From positions 62,001 through 126,000 of the forward strand of contig JACTMI010000036.1 of the NCBI GenBank assembly GCA_014584695.1: a stretch of DNA of 64,000 nucleotides, given 5' to 3'. Both the position numbers and the translations under genes were made by a program. Positions 25,379 through 35,418 of this stretch are shown in pieces. Below the pieces are notes generated by a model, which made no database searches, had not been told where the DNA came from, and saw nothing but the letters and a program-made list of their open reading frames with translations. Numbering within the stretch: the first letter of the stretch is position 1; every line of letters starts with the position of its first letter. The stretch comes from Acidobacteriota bacterium (GTDB lineage Bacteria; Acidobacteriota; Thermoanaerobaculia; Multivoradales; JAGPDF01).

Positions 25379-26386
25379 TCAGCCGCCGGGCAGCGGCGGC
25401 GGCGCGAGCGCCGGCCGCTCCGTCGGCGCGAGCGGCGCGATGGCGCCGAGACGGGCTTCGTCGACCGCCACCGGATGGCTGGCGAGCACCCGTTCGTAGA
25501 AACGCGCGCGGGCCTCTTCGTTGCGCTGTTTCATCAGGCGCGCGCGGATGCCGCTGCGGACTCGCTCGAGGGGCGTCGGGCGAGCCTCCTCGCGTTCGAC
25601 CAGCTTGAGGAAGTAGAAGCCCGCCTCGCCGCGCGTCAGCGGAGAGATCGCGCCGGGGGCCGGCAGCTCGAAGGCCTGTCGCACCAGCTCGGGGCCCCAG
25701 CGGTAGCGGTCGGCCTGTGCCTCGTAGAGCCAGCCGAGCTCGCCGCCGGTGTAGCGGGTGGCGGCGTCGTCCGAGTACTGCTGCGCCACCGGACCGAGCG
25801 CGCGTTCGCCGGTGGGCAATTTCTCCGCCGCCGCGCGCGCTTCGGCGGCGCGGTCGGCCAGGCGCGCGACCTCCTCTTCGCTCGCTTTCGGGCTGACCGC
25901 CACCAGCACCCAGGCGGCGCGGAGGCGGGCCGGCTGCAGGAACTCCTCCTGGCGGCTCCGGTAGAAGCTCTCGACCTCGGCGTCGGTCACCGGCGCGGCC
26001 TCGAGCCGGTCCTCGAGCTGGTCGCGCAGGAAGCGGCGCGCCAGCATCTTCTCGACCGTGGCGACGAATTCGGGGTCGCGGTCGTAGCCGGCGGCGCGGG
26101 CCGCCAGCGAGAGCGCCCGCTCCCGCACCATCTCGTCGAGCAGCGCGCGCCGCTGCTCGGGCGTCGCGTAGCTGCCGGGCACCGAGCCTCCCCGGTTGGC
26201 CATCTCGCGGCGGAACTCCTCGACCGTGATGCGGGTCTCGCCGACCGTGGCGAGGACCTCCTCCCCGCCCGGCGAGCCCGCGGTCTCCTGCGGACTCGGC
26301 GCCGCGGCGGCGGGCTGCAGGCTCAGGATCAACAGCGCCGCGACGGCGGTCAGCCCGGCGGCGCTCGGTGGTGGCATGCGAATCAC
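25379..26386 (-). CDS. Exported parvulin-type peptidyl-prolyl isomerase (SurA/PrsA-like)
   Basis: A 335-residue periplasmic folding factor. A signal peptide covers residues ~1-28 (LTAVAALLILSLQPAAA). Residues ~42-170 form the SurA_N-like chaperone region (ATVGETRITVEEFRREM; DEMVRERALSLAARAAGYDRDPEF). A parvulin domain follows at ~150-265, with the weak but recognisable core GGELGWLYEAQADRY and YFLKLVEREEARPTPLERV. The start is taken as GTG 26386 with GGGAGGAG upstream; ATG 26377 is possible. It lies first in the operon with the Wzm permease and may help fold the outer-membrane part of the export system or act generally. Confidence 0.85.
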   Translation of the reverse strand: MIRMPPPSAAGLTAVAALLILSLQPAAAAPSPQETAGSPGGEEVLATVGETRITVEEFRREMANRGGSVPGSYATPEQRRALLDEMVRERALSLAARAAGYDRDPEFVATVEKMLARRFLRDQLEDRLEAAPVTDAEVESFYRSRQEEFLQPARLRAAWVLVAVSPKASEEEVARLADRAAEARAAAEKLPTGERALGPVAQQYSDDAATRYTGGELGWLYEAQADRYRWGPELVRQAFELPAPGAISPLTRGEAGFYFLKLVEREEARPTPLERVRSGIRARLMKQRNEEARARFYERVLASHPVAVDEARLGAIAPLAPTERPALAPPPLPGG

Positions 26387-26460
26387 GGCTCCTCCCTCGA
26401 AGACGGCACGGTCGAACGCCGGTCACCGTATCGGGGCGGGGCCCGGGCGTCAAGCGGCGC

Positions 26461-27519
26461 TCAGGGGCCGCCCAGAACCTCCTCGAGCGCCGCCAGGGCG
26501 CGGGGATCCTCCGACTGCCCGAGCCAGAACAGCGCTTGGCGGCGGACCTCGGGCTCGCGCCCCTCGCGCAGCAGGCGCAACAGCTCGGGTACGCCGTTCT
26601 CGAGCTGGCTGAGCGCGAAGACCCCCTGTTCGCGCACCTCGGCGGAGGGGTCCGTCGCGATCCGTTCGAGCACGAACGAGGCCGCCCCGGGGGCATCACT
26701 CTCGGCGAGCCAGAAGAGCGCCTGGGAGCGCACCTCGGGCTCGCGATCGTCGACCGCGGCGCGGCGGACGCGAGCGAAGGCTTCGGGGGACCCGTTCTGG
26801 GTCAGCGCGAAGAGCATGTGCTCCCGCAGATCGCCGGAGCGCTCGGCGTCGAAGCGCCGGTCGAGCAGCTCGAATCCGGCACGTCCGCGCGCCTCGCCTG
26901 CCCAGAAGTAGAGGGTCTCGCGGCGTTTGCGCTCGAGACCGGAGTGGTCGGCCAGGGCGCCGAAGAGTCGGTCGGCGCCCGCTCCCTGGTGGTGGGCGAT
27001 CGCCGCCAGCGCGCCGTCGGCGACCACGTCCGGGGTTGCCCGGACCCAGCTTCCGAGCAGAGCGAGGCTCGCCTCGGGCGTGACTCCGTGAAGCCACATC
27101 AGCGTCCGGCCGCGGCCCTCGATGGGGCAGTCGGCGCCGAGGCTCCGCACGCGCAGCGGCAGGCCCCGGTCGACCTCGACCAGGACGTGCAGCTCGGCGG
27201 CGGCGGTCGGTTCGAGCGCGCCCTCGGCGCGCGAGCTGCCCCAGCCCCCCTCTCGACCCTCGAGCGTGCATCGCCGGTTGCGCCAGTCGCGGTCGAAGCA
27301 GCAGAGCTCGATCGAGCGGGGGGTGCCAGGAACCGTCCAGGCGAGCCACTCCGCACCGTCGCGCCCGGCGGCCGCGACCAGCGGCGCGGGGTCCGTCGCC
27401 GACCGCTGGATCCAAGTGGCATCGCGCACCGCCGGCGGGGCCGCGCCGAGGGGCGGCGCCGCGACGAGCGGCGCGACGACGAGCGTCGGGACGAGAAGGC
27501 GGAAGGCGCGAGCGATCAC
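26461..27519 (-). CDS. Exported HEAT-repeat protein
   Basis: A 352-residue protein with an N-terminal signal peptide (LLVPTLVVAPLVAAPPLGAA). Residues ~30-140 are a beta-rich domain with three Cys in ELCCFDRDWRNRRC, of unknown fold. Residues ~145-350 are HEAT repeats: VRSQALFWLAES, VREQGVFALSQL and VRRQALFWLGQS recur every ~31-33 residues. HEAT repeats form an elongated protein-binding surface. GTG 27519 overlaps the stop of the upstream HEAT gene (GTGA). As the last gene of a sigma/anti-sigma operon it may be a periplasmic sensor or scaffold; no enzyme motif is present. Confidence 0.8.
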   Translation of the reverse strand: MIARAFRLLVPTLVVAPLVAAPPLGAAPPAVRDATWIQRSATDPAPLVAAAGRDGAEWLAWTVPGTPRSIELCCFDRDWRNRRCTLEGREGGWGSSRAEGALEPTAAAELHVLVEVDRGLPLRVRSLGADCPIEGRGRTLMWLHGVTPEASLALLGSWVRATPDVVADGALAAIAHHQGAGADRLFGALADHSGLERKRRETLYFWAGEARGRAGFELLDRRFDAERSGDLREHMLFALTQNGSPEAFARVRRAAVDDREPEVRSQALFWLAESDAPGAASFVLERIATDPSAEVREQGVFALSQLENGVPELLRLLREGREPEVRRQALFWLGQSEDPRALAALEEVLGGP

Positions 27520-28874
27520 GGCTGCGCCTCCAGCAGACCGAGGATCAGTTCCGTCGCCTCCGGGTCGTCGAGCAGCGAGAGCTGTCTGACGATCGCGCGC
27601 TTGAGCTCGGGGTCCTTTTCCTCGCGGAAGAGCGAGAGCAACGCGTGCGCTTCGTCCTGGATCATCAGCGCCTCGAGTACCTTGCGCTTGTCCCGTGGCG
27701 TCGGCGCGGTGCGGTAGAGGGCGACCAGCTCGCGCGTCGCCTCGGGCGTGCCGGCGATGCCGAGGCCCTCGATCGCCTTGGCGCGCAAGCTCGGATCCTG
27801 CTCGGAACGCGCGATCCGCGCCAACGTCTCGACGTCCCCGGCGATGCCGAAGGCCTCGAGCAGCTTGGCGCGCAGGCGCGGCTCGCGCTCGGAAGCCAGC
27901 AGCTCGCGCAGCTGCGCCCCGCCATCCGCGACGCCCAGGAGCTCGATCGCCTTGGCGCGCACGGTCGGATCGGGATCGGTTTTCGCGGCGTCGAGCAGCT
28001 GCGGCTTGGCGTTTGCGATCATGAGGGCCTGGAGGACGGCCAGGCGCACCTCGCGCGGCGCATCGGCGACGAACAGCGAAGAGAGCAGCGCCAAGTCCTC
28101 CGGTTCGCCCGCGATGCCGAGGGTCTCGATGGCCTTCAGGCGCAACGCGGGCGGCTCGCCGCTGCGCGCGACGCGCGCCAGGATCTCGCGCGCCCGCGGT
28201 GTTTCGCTCTGCGACAAGACGAAGAGCGCGCGCTCCTTGAGGCGGATGGAGTGGGCTTCGGCGAGGAAGCGCTCGAGGACCGGCACGGCGCGCTCCGGGT
28301 CGGCCTGGAGCAGGGCGTCGAGCGCGTAGAGCTTGAGCTGCTCGTCCTCGTCGACCGCCTCGCGGCGAGCGGTCTCGCGGCCAGCGCGAGCGGCTTGGCG
28401 CGAGGCCCGTTCGGCGTCGTCCGCAGCCCGCTCGGCGTCCCGTACGCCGCGCTCGGCGGCCCGGGCGAGACGCTCGGCGTCCTGCTCGGCTCGCCGGCTA
28501 CCGCGCAGCGTGAGTTGGAGCGCCGCCGCGTCGTCGGCCCAGGCACTGGCGGGAAACTCCGCCAGCAGGCGGCGGAGGCCCGCTTGCGCTTCGGCTTTCC
28601 GCCCCGCCTTAGCGGCCGCGTAGGCCTGCCAGTAGATCGCGGCGTCGGTCTCGCTGCCCGGCTGGCGGGCGAGCTCGCCGAACAGCTCCATGGCGTCGGC
28701 GTAGCGCTGCTCGGCGAGGGCGCGCTGCCCCTCGCGGTAGAGGTCACTGCGGCCGGTAGCGACATCGGAGGCGGCAAACGCCGCGGCAACGGCGCCAGCC
28801 GGCGGCGCGAGGGTCGCGGCGATCCCGGCGGCGATCAGCGCCACGACGGCGAGGAAATTCGACGGAGAGGTCAT
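27516..28874 (-). CDS. Exported TPR/HEAT-repeat protein
   Basis: A 452-residue protein. ATG 28874 is preceded by GGAG at a proper distance; a longer frame upstream is noise over the neighbouring gene. A signal peptide (residues 1-28) leads to a TPR-like part (YREGQRALAEQRYADAMELF, then AAAKAGRKAEAQAGLRRLL), a short Arg/Ala/Glu-rich coiled coil (~135-180), then about eight HEAT repeats built on LRLKAIETLGIAG, VRAKAIELLGVAD and LRAKAIEGLGIAG. Both HEAT proteins in this operon have the same signal-repeat design, which suggests they act together in the periplasm. Confidence 0.85.
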   Translation of the reverse strand: MTSPSNFLAVVALIAAGIAATLAPPAGAVAAAFAASDVATGRSDLYREGQRALAEQRYADAMELFGELARQPGSETDAAIYWQAYAAAKAGRKAEAQAGLRRLLAEFPASAWADDAAALQLTLRGSRRAEQDAERLARAAERGVRDAERAADDAERASRQAARAGRETARREAVDEDEQLKLYALDALLQADPERAVPVLERFLAEAHSIRLKERALFVLSQSETPRAREILARVARSGEPPALRLKAIETLGIAGEPEDLALLSSLFVADAPREVRLAVLQALMIANAKPQLLDAAKTDPDPTVRAKAIELLGVADGGAQLRELLASEREPRLRAKLLEAFGIAGDVETLARIARSEQDPSLRAKAIEGLGIAGTPEATRELVALYRTAPTPRDKRKVLEALMIQDEAHALLSLFREEKDPELKRAIVRQLSLLDDPEATELILGLLEAQP

Positions 28875-28888
28875 GGGTTGATCTCCGG

Positions 28889-29665
28889 TCAGAGTTGCGT
28901 GGTTGGAAGCAGCGACATCGGACCGGGAGCACGAGGATCGATCCGGCCGCCGACGATACGGACTTTGAACAGCAGGTCTTCGGCTTCGACCAGGCGCCGC
29001 GCGCCATCGGCCTCGGTGGAGTCGGCGGGGCGCTCGGCGAGCTCGAGCAGGACTGGCTCGAGCTGGTCGAGCAAGGCGACGATGCGCCGCTGCCCGGCTC
29101 GCGCGGCGGCGCGGCGGTAGAGGCGATGCGAGGCCGCGAGCGCCGCCGCGAGCTCGCGCTCCGCTTCGAGCGTTTCGGCCTCGCCCCGGTTCACCAGCTC
29201 GGTCAGCAGCCGCTCCGAGGCGTCGAGGTGACCCGCCAGCGAAGCCAGCAGGACGCGCTCGCGGGCGTCGGCGCCGAATCCGGCCGCCGCGGGCGGTCTC
29301 CCCGCGAGCTCGTCGGGAGCGAGGTGCGGGCCACTCCAGCGGCCGAGCGCGAACGCGACCACGAGGAGGCACAGGCCCGTGGCGCCGAGCGCGGCGAGGC
29401 GCCAGGGGGGAGTGGCGGCGGGTGCCCACCACGGCCGCGGTCGTCCAACCTCCAGCCGGGGCCGCACGCGCCGCCAGATCCGCTCCTCGAGCCCGGGTGG
29501 CGGCGCCGGCTCGGGCCACTTCTCGGTAGCGTCGAGCAGCCGCTCGAGCTCGGCGTAGCGTCGCGCGAGCTCGCTGTCGTCGGCGAGCGCCGCGCGGATC
29601 GCCTCGGCGTCGCGGCTCTCCCCGTACCGGAACAAGATCAGGTCGTCGTCACGGTAGCGCGGCAT
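28889..29665 (-). CDS. Anti-sigma-like membrane protein
   Basis: A 258-residue protein with a cytoplasmic N-terminal part of ~85 residues, one membrane helix (LAALGATGLCLLVVAFALG, near 90-108) and a helical periplasmic part. The opening (DLILFRYGESRDAEAIRAAL) reads like the start of anti-sigma proteins, but the zinc motif HxxxCxxC of ZAS-type factors is absent. It overlaps the end of the ECF sigma gene by 17 bases, the usual sigma/anti-sigma arrangement. Its role as a regulator of that sigma factor is therefore inferred from position and topology. Confidence 0.7.
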   Translation of the reverse strand: MPRYRDDDLILFRYGESRDAEAIRAALADDSELARRYAELERLLDATEKWPEPAPPPGLEERIWRRVRPRLEVGRPRPWWAPAATPPWRLAALGATGLCLLVVAFALGRWSGPHLAPDELAGRPPAAAGFGADARERVLLASLAGHLDASERLLTELVNRGEAETLEAERELAAALAASHRLYRRAAARAGQRRIVALLDQLEPVLLELAERPADSTEADGARRLVEAEDLLFKVRIVGGRIDPRAPGPMSLLPTTQL

Positions 29666-30233
29666 GGGGGCTCTCCAAGAGTGGGGCGAGCGCCGCGCGC
29701 AGCTTGCGCACGGCGCGGAAGATCGACTGCTTCGTGGCGTTCTCGCGCTTGCCGAGGGCCGCCGAGATCTCGGCGATCGAGCGCCCCTCGTAATGGCGCA
29801 GGACGAAGGCGGTCCGCTCGACCGGCGTCAGGCCGGCGAGGGCCGCTGCCGTCGCCCGGCCGACCTCGCTCGAGAAGGCGCGGCGGTCGGGGGAGGGCTC
29901 CCCGCTGGGCAGGCTCTCCTCGACGGCGACTGCAGCGCTCGCGTGCGAGGTCGACCAGAGGTGGCGCCGGCGCTTGCGCAGCTCGTCGATCGCGGCGTTG
30001 ACGGCTATGCGGTGGAGCCAGGTCGACAGCTCGGCCCGGTCGTCGAAGCGGCCGAGGAAGCGAAAGGCGCGCAGGAAGGTCTCCTGGACCGCGTCCTCGG
30101 CCGCCGCGGGCTCACCGAGGATCCGGTGGCAGATCCGGTAGACGGAGCGGGAGTGGGTGGCGACCAGCGCCTCGAAGGCTTCGAGGTCGCCGGCGCGGAC
30201 CCGGCGGACAGCGGCGAGGTCGTCGGAGCTCAT
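29649..30233 (-). CDS. ECF-type RNA polymerase sigma factor
   Basis: A 194-residue group IV sigma-70 factor. Region 2 spans ~5-85 (LVATHSRSVYRICHRILG; AEDAVQETFLRAFRFLGRF; LSTWLHRIAVNAAIDELRKR), which binds the -10 element and core polymerase. Region 4 spans ~125-180 (LTPVERTAFVLRHYEGRSIAEISAALGK and the helix with AVRKLRAAL), which reads the -35. In region 4 RENATKQSIFRAVRKLR stands where most factors have GTVKSRL. It heads the operon with the anti-sigma-like and the two HEAT proteins and may regulate its own operon. Confidence 0.93.
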   Translation of the reverse strand: MSSDDLAAVRRVRAGDLEAFEALVATHSRSVYRICHRILGEPAAAEDAVQETFLRAFRFLGRFDDRAELSTWLHRIAVNAAIDELRKRRRHLWSTSHASAAVAVEESLPSGEPSPDRRAFSSEVGRATAAALAGLTPVERTAFVLRHYEGRSIAEISAALGKRENATKQSIFRAVRKLRAALAPLLESPHAALP

Positions 30234-30284
30234 CCTCGTCCGCTTAGACGGCGGGTTCTCCTCGCGGTTAGCCCGGACGGACCT

Positions 30285-32219
<1,935 letters not shown>

Positions 32220-32230
32220 GGCGACCGCGA

Positions 32231-32236
32231 AGCTTA
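32231..32236 (-). promoter_or_regulatory. -10-like TAAGCT, eleven bases before the ABC-F ATG
   Basis: The minus strand reads TAAGCT, eleven bases without a purine-rich ribosome site, then ATG 32219. One of the leaderless-type starts. Confidence 0.45.
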
Positions 32237-32292
32237 GCGCGAACGGAACGCGGGCCGGAGGGCGCCGGTGGCGGCCGCGTCTCGGAGCGCGG

Positions 32293-33150
32293 TCAGCCCG
32301 GCCCGCCGAGCGCCAGCGCCGCCTCCACCTGGCGCAGCTTGCCCTGCACCCGCCGCGCGTTGTCCGGGCCCAGACGGAGCAGGTGCTTCTCGGCGGCGGG
32401 GAGCGCTTCCAGCCGGGGCTCCGCGTAGGCGTAGACGGTAGCGGCGGGCACCAGCTCGAGCGAGCGCGCGGGGATCTCGACCGCGAGCAGCCGGTCGATC
32501 GCTTGGGCGAGCGTCTGGTCGAAGGTGCGGCCGGGATAGCCCAGCTCGCGATAGGCCTCCTCGAGCAGCGGGTGCATGCGCCGGTAGAGACGCGCCCCCG
32601 CCTCGACGTCGAGCGAGACGAAGACCTCCGTCAGCCGGTCGTACCGGCGGTGGCTCGCCGGGTCGGCGACGGTCCGCCCGGCGAACGGCCGCGCGCTGAA
32701 GCGCTCGCGCGGGCGGAGGTGTTCGAGATGCGGCGACGGGCTCACCCCTTCGGCGACGTTGTCGACCGCGGCGACGAAGCGCCGGATCAGGTGCTCCGGG
32801 ACCAGCCAGGCTGCCAGCTCGGGCTGGGCGGAGAGCGCCGAGACCAGGCCGCGTAGCCACTCGTCGCTCTGGTCGAGTGCCGGCAGGGCGGTGTCTATCG
32901 CGGGCGCCGGCGTGGCCGGAACCGGCGCCGAGGCCGGGGCCGTCTCCGCGCCGACCGCCGGGGGCCCGGCCGGGCCCGCCGCGGGGCCGGAGCGGCCGCG
33001 CCAGAGCCAGAGCGCCGCCAGCAGGAGCACGATCGCCACGGCACCGCCGGCGAGCCAAGGTCCGAGCGGCGGCTTCGGATCCTCGCGCAGAATCGGCAGG
33101 GTCGGCTCTCCGCCCCGAAGCGTCGGCTCGTCCAGATCTCGATGGGTCAC
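32293..33150 (-). CDS. DUF3014-type membrane-anchored protein
   Basis: A 285-residue protein with one N-terminal membrane helix (WLAGGAVAIVLLLAALWLW, near 30-48), a Pro/Ala-rich linker to ~85, then a periplasmic domain with ALDQSDEWLRGLVSALSAQPELAAWL, FVAAVDNVAEG, FVSLDVEAGARLYRRMHPLLEEAYRELG and KHLLRLGPDNARRVQGKLR. This series matches the DUF3014 family, whose function is not known. The start is taken as GTG 33150, with a GAGAGAGGGGG stretch upstream and the domain complete; a longer frame continues upstream but crosses the divergent promoter region. It is transcribed away from the SGNH gene. Confidence 0.83.
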   Translation of the reverse strand: MTHRDLDEPTLRGGEPTLPILREDPKPPLGPWLAGGAVAIVLLLAALWLWRGRSGPAAGPAGPPAVGAETAPASAPVPATPAPAIDTALPALDQSDEWLRGLVSALSAQPELAAWLVPEHLIRRFVAAVDNVAEGVSPSPHLEHLRPRERFSARPFAGRTVADPASHRRYDRLTEVFVSLDVEAGARLYRRMHPLLEEAYRELGYPGRTFDQTLAQAIDRLLAVEIPARSLELVPAATVYAYAEPRLEALPAAEKHLLRLGPDNARRVQGKLRQVEAALALGGPG

Positions 33151-33242
33151 CCGTTGCCCCCTCTCTCGCCGCCGTCGCTGGCGGTCGGCGGGGAATGTAG
33201 CAAGGGCCGCGCCGGGTCGATATCGCCGCCGCCGCTCTGCCG

Positions 33243-33248
33243 TAGGAT
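33243..33248 (+). promoter_or_regulatory. -10-like TAGGAT, seven bases before the SGNH gene ATG
   Basis: TAGGAT, then CGGCGCC, then ATG 33256. There is no ribosome site. It implies a leaderless transcript. Confidence 0.5.
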
Positions 33249-33255
33249 CGGCGCC

Positions 33256-34089
33256 ATGGTGTCGGCCCCCGCGACCGCGGCGCGACCGTTCGAGCGCTAC
33301 GTCGCGATCGGCGACAGCTCGACCGAGGGTCTCGACGACCCGGACGGTCGCGGCGGCTATCGCGGCTGGGCCAATCGCCTGGCCGAGCGGGTGGCGGTGG
33401 CGCAGGGCGGGCTGCTCTACGCCAACCTCGCCGTGCGCGGCCGCCGGACGAGCCAGATCCTCGACCAGCAGCTCGGGCGCGCGCTCGAGCTGCGCCCACG
33501 CCTCGCGACGCTGTTCGCCGGCACCAACGACGTCGTCGCGCGCCGATTCGACGCCGCCGAAGTGGCCGCCGACATCGAGCGGATCGAACGCGAGCTCGTC
33601 CGCGCTGGTGCCACCGTGCTCACCTTCACGCTGCCCGACATGACGCCGGTGATGCCTCTGGCGCGCCGTCTGGCCCCGCGCATCGAGGCGCTGAACCGCG
33701 CCCTGCGTGGCGCCGCGGCGCGCAGCGGCGCCCGTCTGGTGGACTTCGCCGCCCACCCGGTGGCTTCGGATCCGCGGCTCTGGAGCGAGGACCGGCTGCA
33801 TGCCAACGCCGTCGGCCACGCGCGCATCGCCGCGGCGCTCGCGCAGGCTCTGGGGCTGCCCGGCGCGGGTCCGGAGTGGCGGCAGCCCCTGCCGCCGGCG
33901 CCCGCGCGCGGACGGCACCAGCGCCTGCGCGGCGAATGGCGCTGGTTCCGGCGCCACCTCCTGCCCTGGCTCTGGCGCCACTCGCGCGGCCGCTCGTCGG
34001 GCGACGGCCGGCAGTGCAAACGGCCGGAGCTCGCGCCGGTGGAGTGGACGCCCCGCGGCGCGGACGGCCGCGCCGGAATCGCGGGCTGA
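33256..34089 (+). CDS. SGNH/GDSL-family hydrolase
   Basis: A 277-residue serine esterase of the GDSL/SGNH type. Block I is IGDSSTEG near 18-25 with the nucleophilic Ser, the Gly of block II is in LYANLAVRGRRT, the Asn of block III is FAGTNDV near 92, and the Asp-His pair of block V is EDRLHANAVGH near 177-187. No signal peptide is visible, so it is probably cytoplasmic. The C-terminal ~60 residues are basic and Trp/Arg-rich (WRWFRRHLLPWLWRHSRG), beyond the usual domain end. Family members deacylate lipids, glycans or small esters; the substrate here is unknown. Confidence 0.92.
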   Translation: MVSAPATAARPFERYVAIGDSSTEGLDDPDGRGGYRGWANRLAERVAVAQGGLLYANLAVRGRRTSQILDQQLGRALELRPRLATLFAGTNDVVARRFDAAEVAADIERIERELVRAGATVLTFTLPDMTPVMPLARRLAPRIEALNRALRGAAARSGARLVDFAAHPVASDPRLWSEDRLHANAVGHARIAAALAQALGLPGAGPEWRQPLPPAPARGRHQRLRGEWRWFRRHLLPWLWRHSRGRSSGDGRQCKRPELAPVEWTPRGADGRAGIAG

Positions 34090-34154
34090 CTTTCGTCGGT
34101 GCCCCGGTCGCGACCTTGGTGACTCGAAACGCGGTCGCGGCCCGGCGATCCTGA

Positions 34155-34174
34155 GGGGGTGCCGGAGCACCCTC
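34155..34174 (+). terminator. Hairpin after the SGNH gene
   Basis: GGGTGC (34157-34162), loop CGGA and GCACCC (34167-34172) form a perfect six-pair stem extendable by a G-T and a G-C pair. It lies 66 bases after the SGNH stop and 31 bases before the next ATG. There is no T-tract, so it is a weak terminator candidate or a leader hairpin of the next gene. Confidence 0.4.
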
Positions 34175-34204
34175 GCTCCCGCACGGCCCCCGCAGGGAGC
34201 TGCC

Positions 34205-35386
34205 ATGCCCGCGAATGCCTCGAATCGCCGCCGCGCCGGCTCGGCGCTGTGGTCTTGCCTCCTCGTGCTGTCGGCTCTTGCCTGTTCCGCCGACCGCCCA
34301 GCAGCCAAACGGACGGCCAAACAGACGATGGCGCTGCCGACCGGAGTGACGCTCGCCTATCTGGATCTGGGCGCTGCCGACGGCACGCCGGTCTTCCTGC
34401 TCCACGGCTACACCGACACCAGCCGCTCCTTCCTGCCCACGATCGAGCGCCTCGCCGAGCTGCGGCCGGATCTCCGGTTGATCGCGCCCGACCTGCGCGG
34501 GCACGGTGGCTCGTCGCTGCCCGATGCTGCGGGCTGCGCGGCGGTGCCGGAGCGCTGTTTCGGGGTTCCCGATTTCGCCGCCGACGTGCTGGCGCTCGCC
34601 GACGGGTTGGGGATCTCGCGGGCGCATTGGGTGGGGCACTCGCTCGGCACCTTGATCGCCCAGGAGATCGCGCTCGCGCACCCGGAGCGGGTCGAGCGGC
34701 AGGTCTGGATCGCATCCTCGGGTGCGACGCTCGACAATCCGGTGCTGCGCGACTTCCTGCTCCCGGAGCTCATCGAGGGGTCGTGGCGTGGGGCGATCGA
34801 GGCCCAGGGCGCGACCTGGCCGGACGACGCCTACGGCATGACGCCCGTCGATCTCGATCCAGCCGCCGAGAGCTGGATGGCGGAGAACTGGGTGACCGAG
34901 CCGCTGGGCGACTCCGCGCTGATGGCCAAGATCGCCCCCGAGACGGCGCGGGTGCCGGTCGGTGCCTGGTTGGGGACCGTCCGCACGCTCCTCGAGCTCG
35001 ACCACCGGGAGCGTCTGGCCGAAGTCGGCGCGCCGACCCTCGTGCTCTGGGCGACTCAGGATCCGATGTTCCTCGCGGCGTCGGACCAGCGCGAGCTCCG
35101 GTCGGCGCTCGAAAAGGCCGCGTCGCACTGCGGCGGCCCGTTCTATTGGAAGCAGTACGGGCGGCGACCGCTGCCGGAATCTGGACTGCCGGACGGCGAC
35201 CTGGCGCACAACTTCCATTGGGCGGTCCCGGACCAGGTCGCGGCGGAGCTGGCGGCGTTCCTTCGCGTCGGTGGGTTGCCGACCGTCGATCGCCCCTTCG
35301 CCGATCCGGAGCGGCCCGGCCGCCTCGCCGCCGAGCCGGCGGCCGGCGAGCTCTGGAGCGCCCTGCCCGCCGACTGCTCGTCCTGA
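34205..35386 (+). CDS. Alpha/beta-hydrolase lipoprotein
   Basis: A 393-residue alpha/beta hydrolase with a lipoprotein signal: LWSCLLVLSALAC is a lipobox with the acylated Cys at ~27. The catalytic fold has the oxyanion loop FLLHGYTDTSRSF near 60, LIAPDLRGHGGSS, the nucleophile elbow GHSLG near 143-147, the acid in LVLWATQDPMF and the His in GDLAHNFHW near 340. A ~30-residue Pro/Gly-rich tail follows. It should be an esterase or related hydrolase anchored to a periplasm-facing membrane. GGGAG lies eight bases before ATG 34205. Its 3' end faces the BNR gene across a GC-rich hairpin. Confidence 0.9.
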   Translation: MPANASNRRRAGSALWSCLLVLSALACSADRPAAKRTAKQTMALPTGVTLAYLDLGAADGTPVFLLHGYTDTSRSFLPTIERLAELRPDLRLIAPDLRGHGGSSLPDAAGCAAVPERCFGVPDFAADVLALADGLGISRAHWVGHSLGTLIAQEIALAHPERVERQVWIASSGATLDNPVLRDFLLPELIEGSWRGAIEAQGATWPDDAYGMTPVDLDPAAESWMAENWVTEPLGDSALMAKIAPETARVPVGAWLGTVRTLLELDHRERLAEVGAPTLVLWATQDPMFLAASDQRELRSALEKAASHCGGPFYWKQYGRRPLPESGLPDGDLAHNFHWAVPDQVAAELAAFLRVGGLPTVDRPFADPERPGRLAAEPAAGELWSALPADCSS

Positions 35387-35390
35387 AGCC

Positions 35391-35412
35391 GCCCGCCCGC
35401 GGCGAGGCGGGC
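35391..35412. terminator. GC-rich hairpin between convergent genes
   Basis: GCCCGCC (35391-35397), an eight-base loop, and GGCGGGC (35406-35412) form a perfect seven-pair stem. It sits between the hydrolase stop at 35386 and the BNR gene stop at 35419 and could end transcription from both sides, though neither strand has a T-run. Confidence 0.5.
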
Positions 35413-35418
35413 GCCCGG

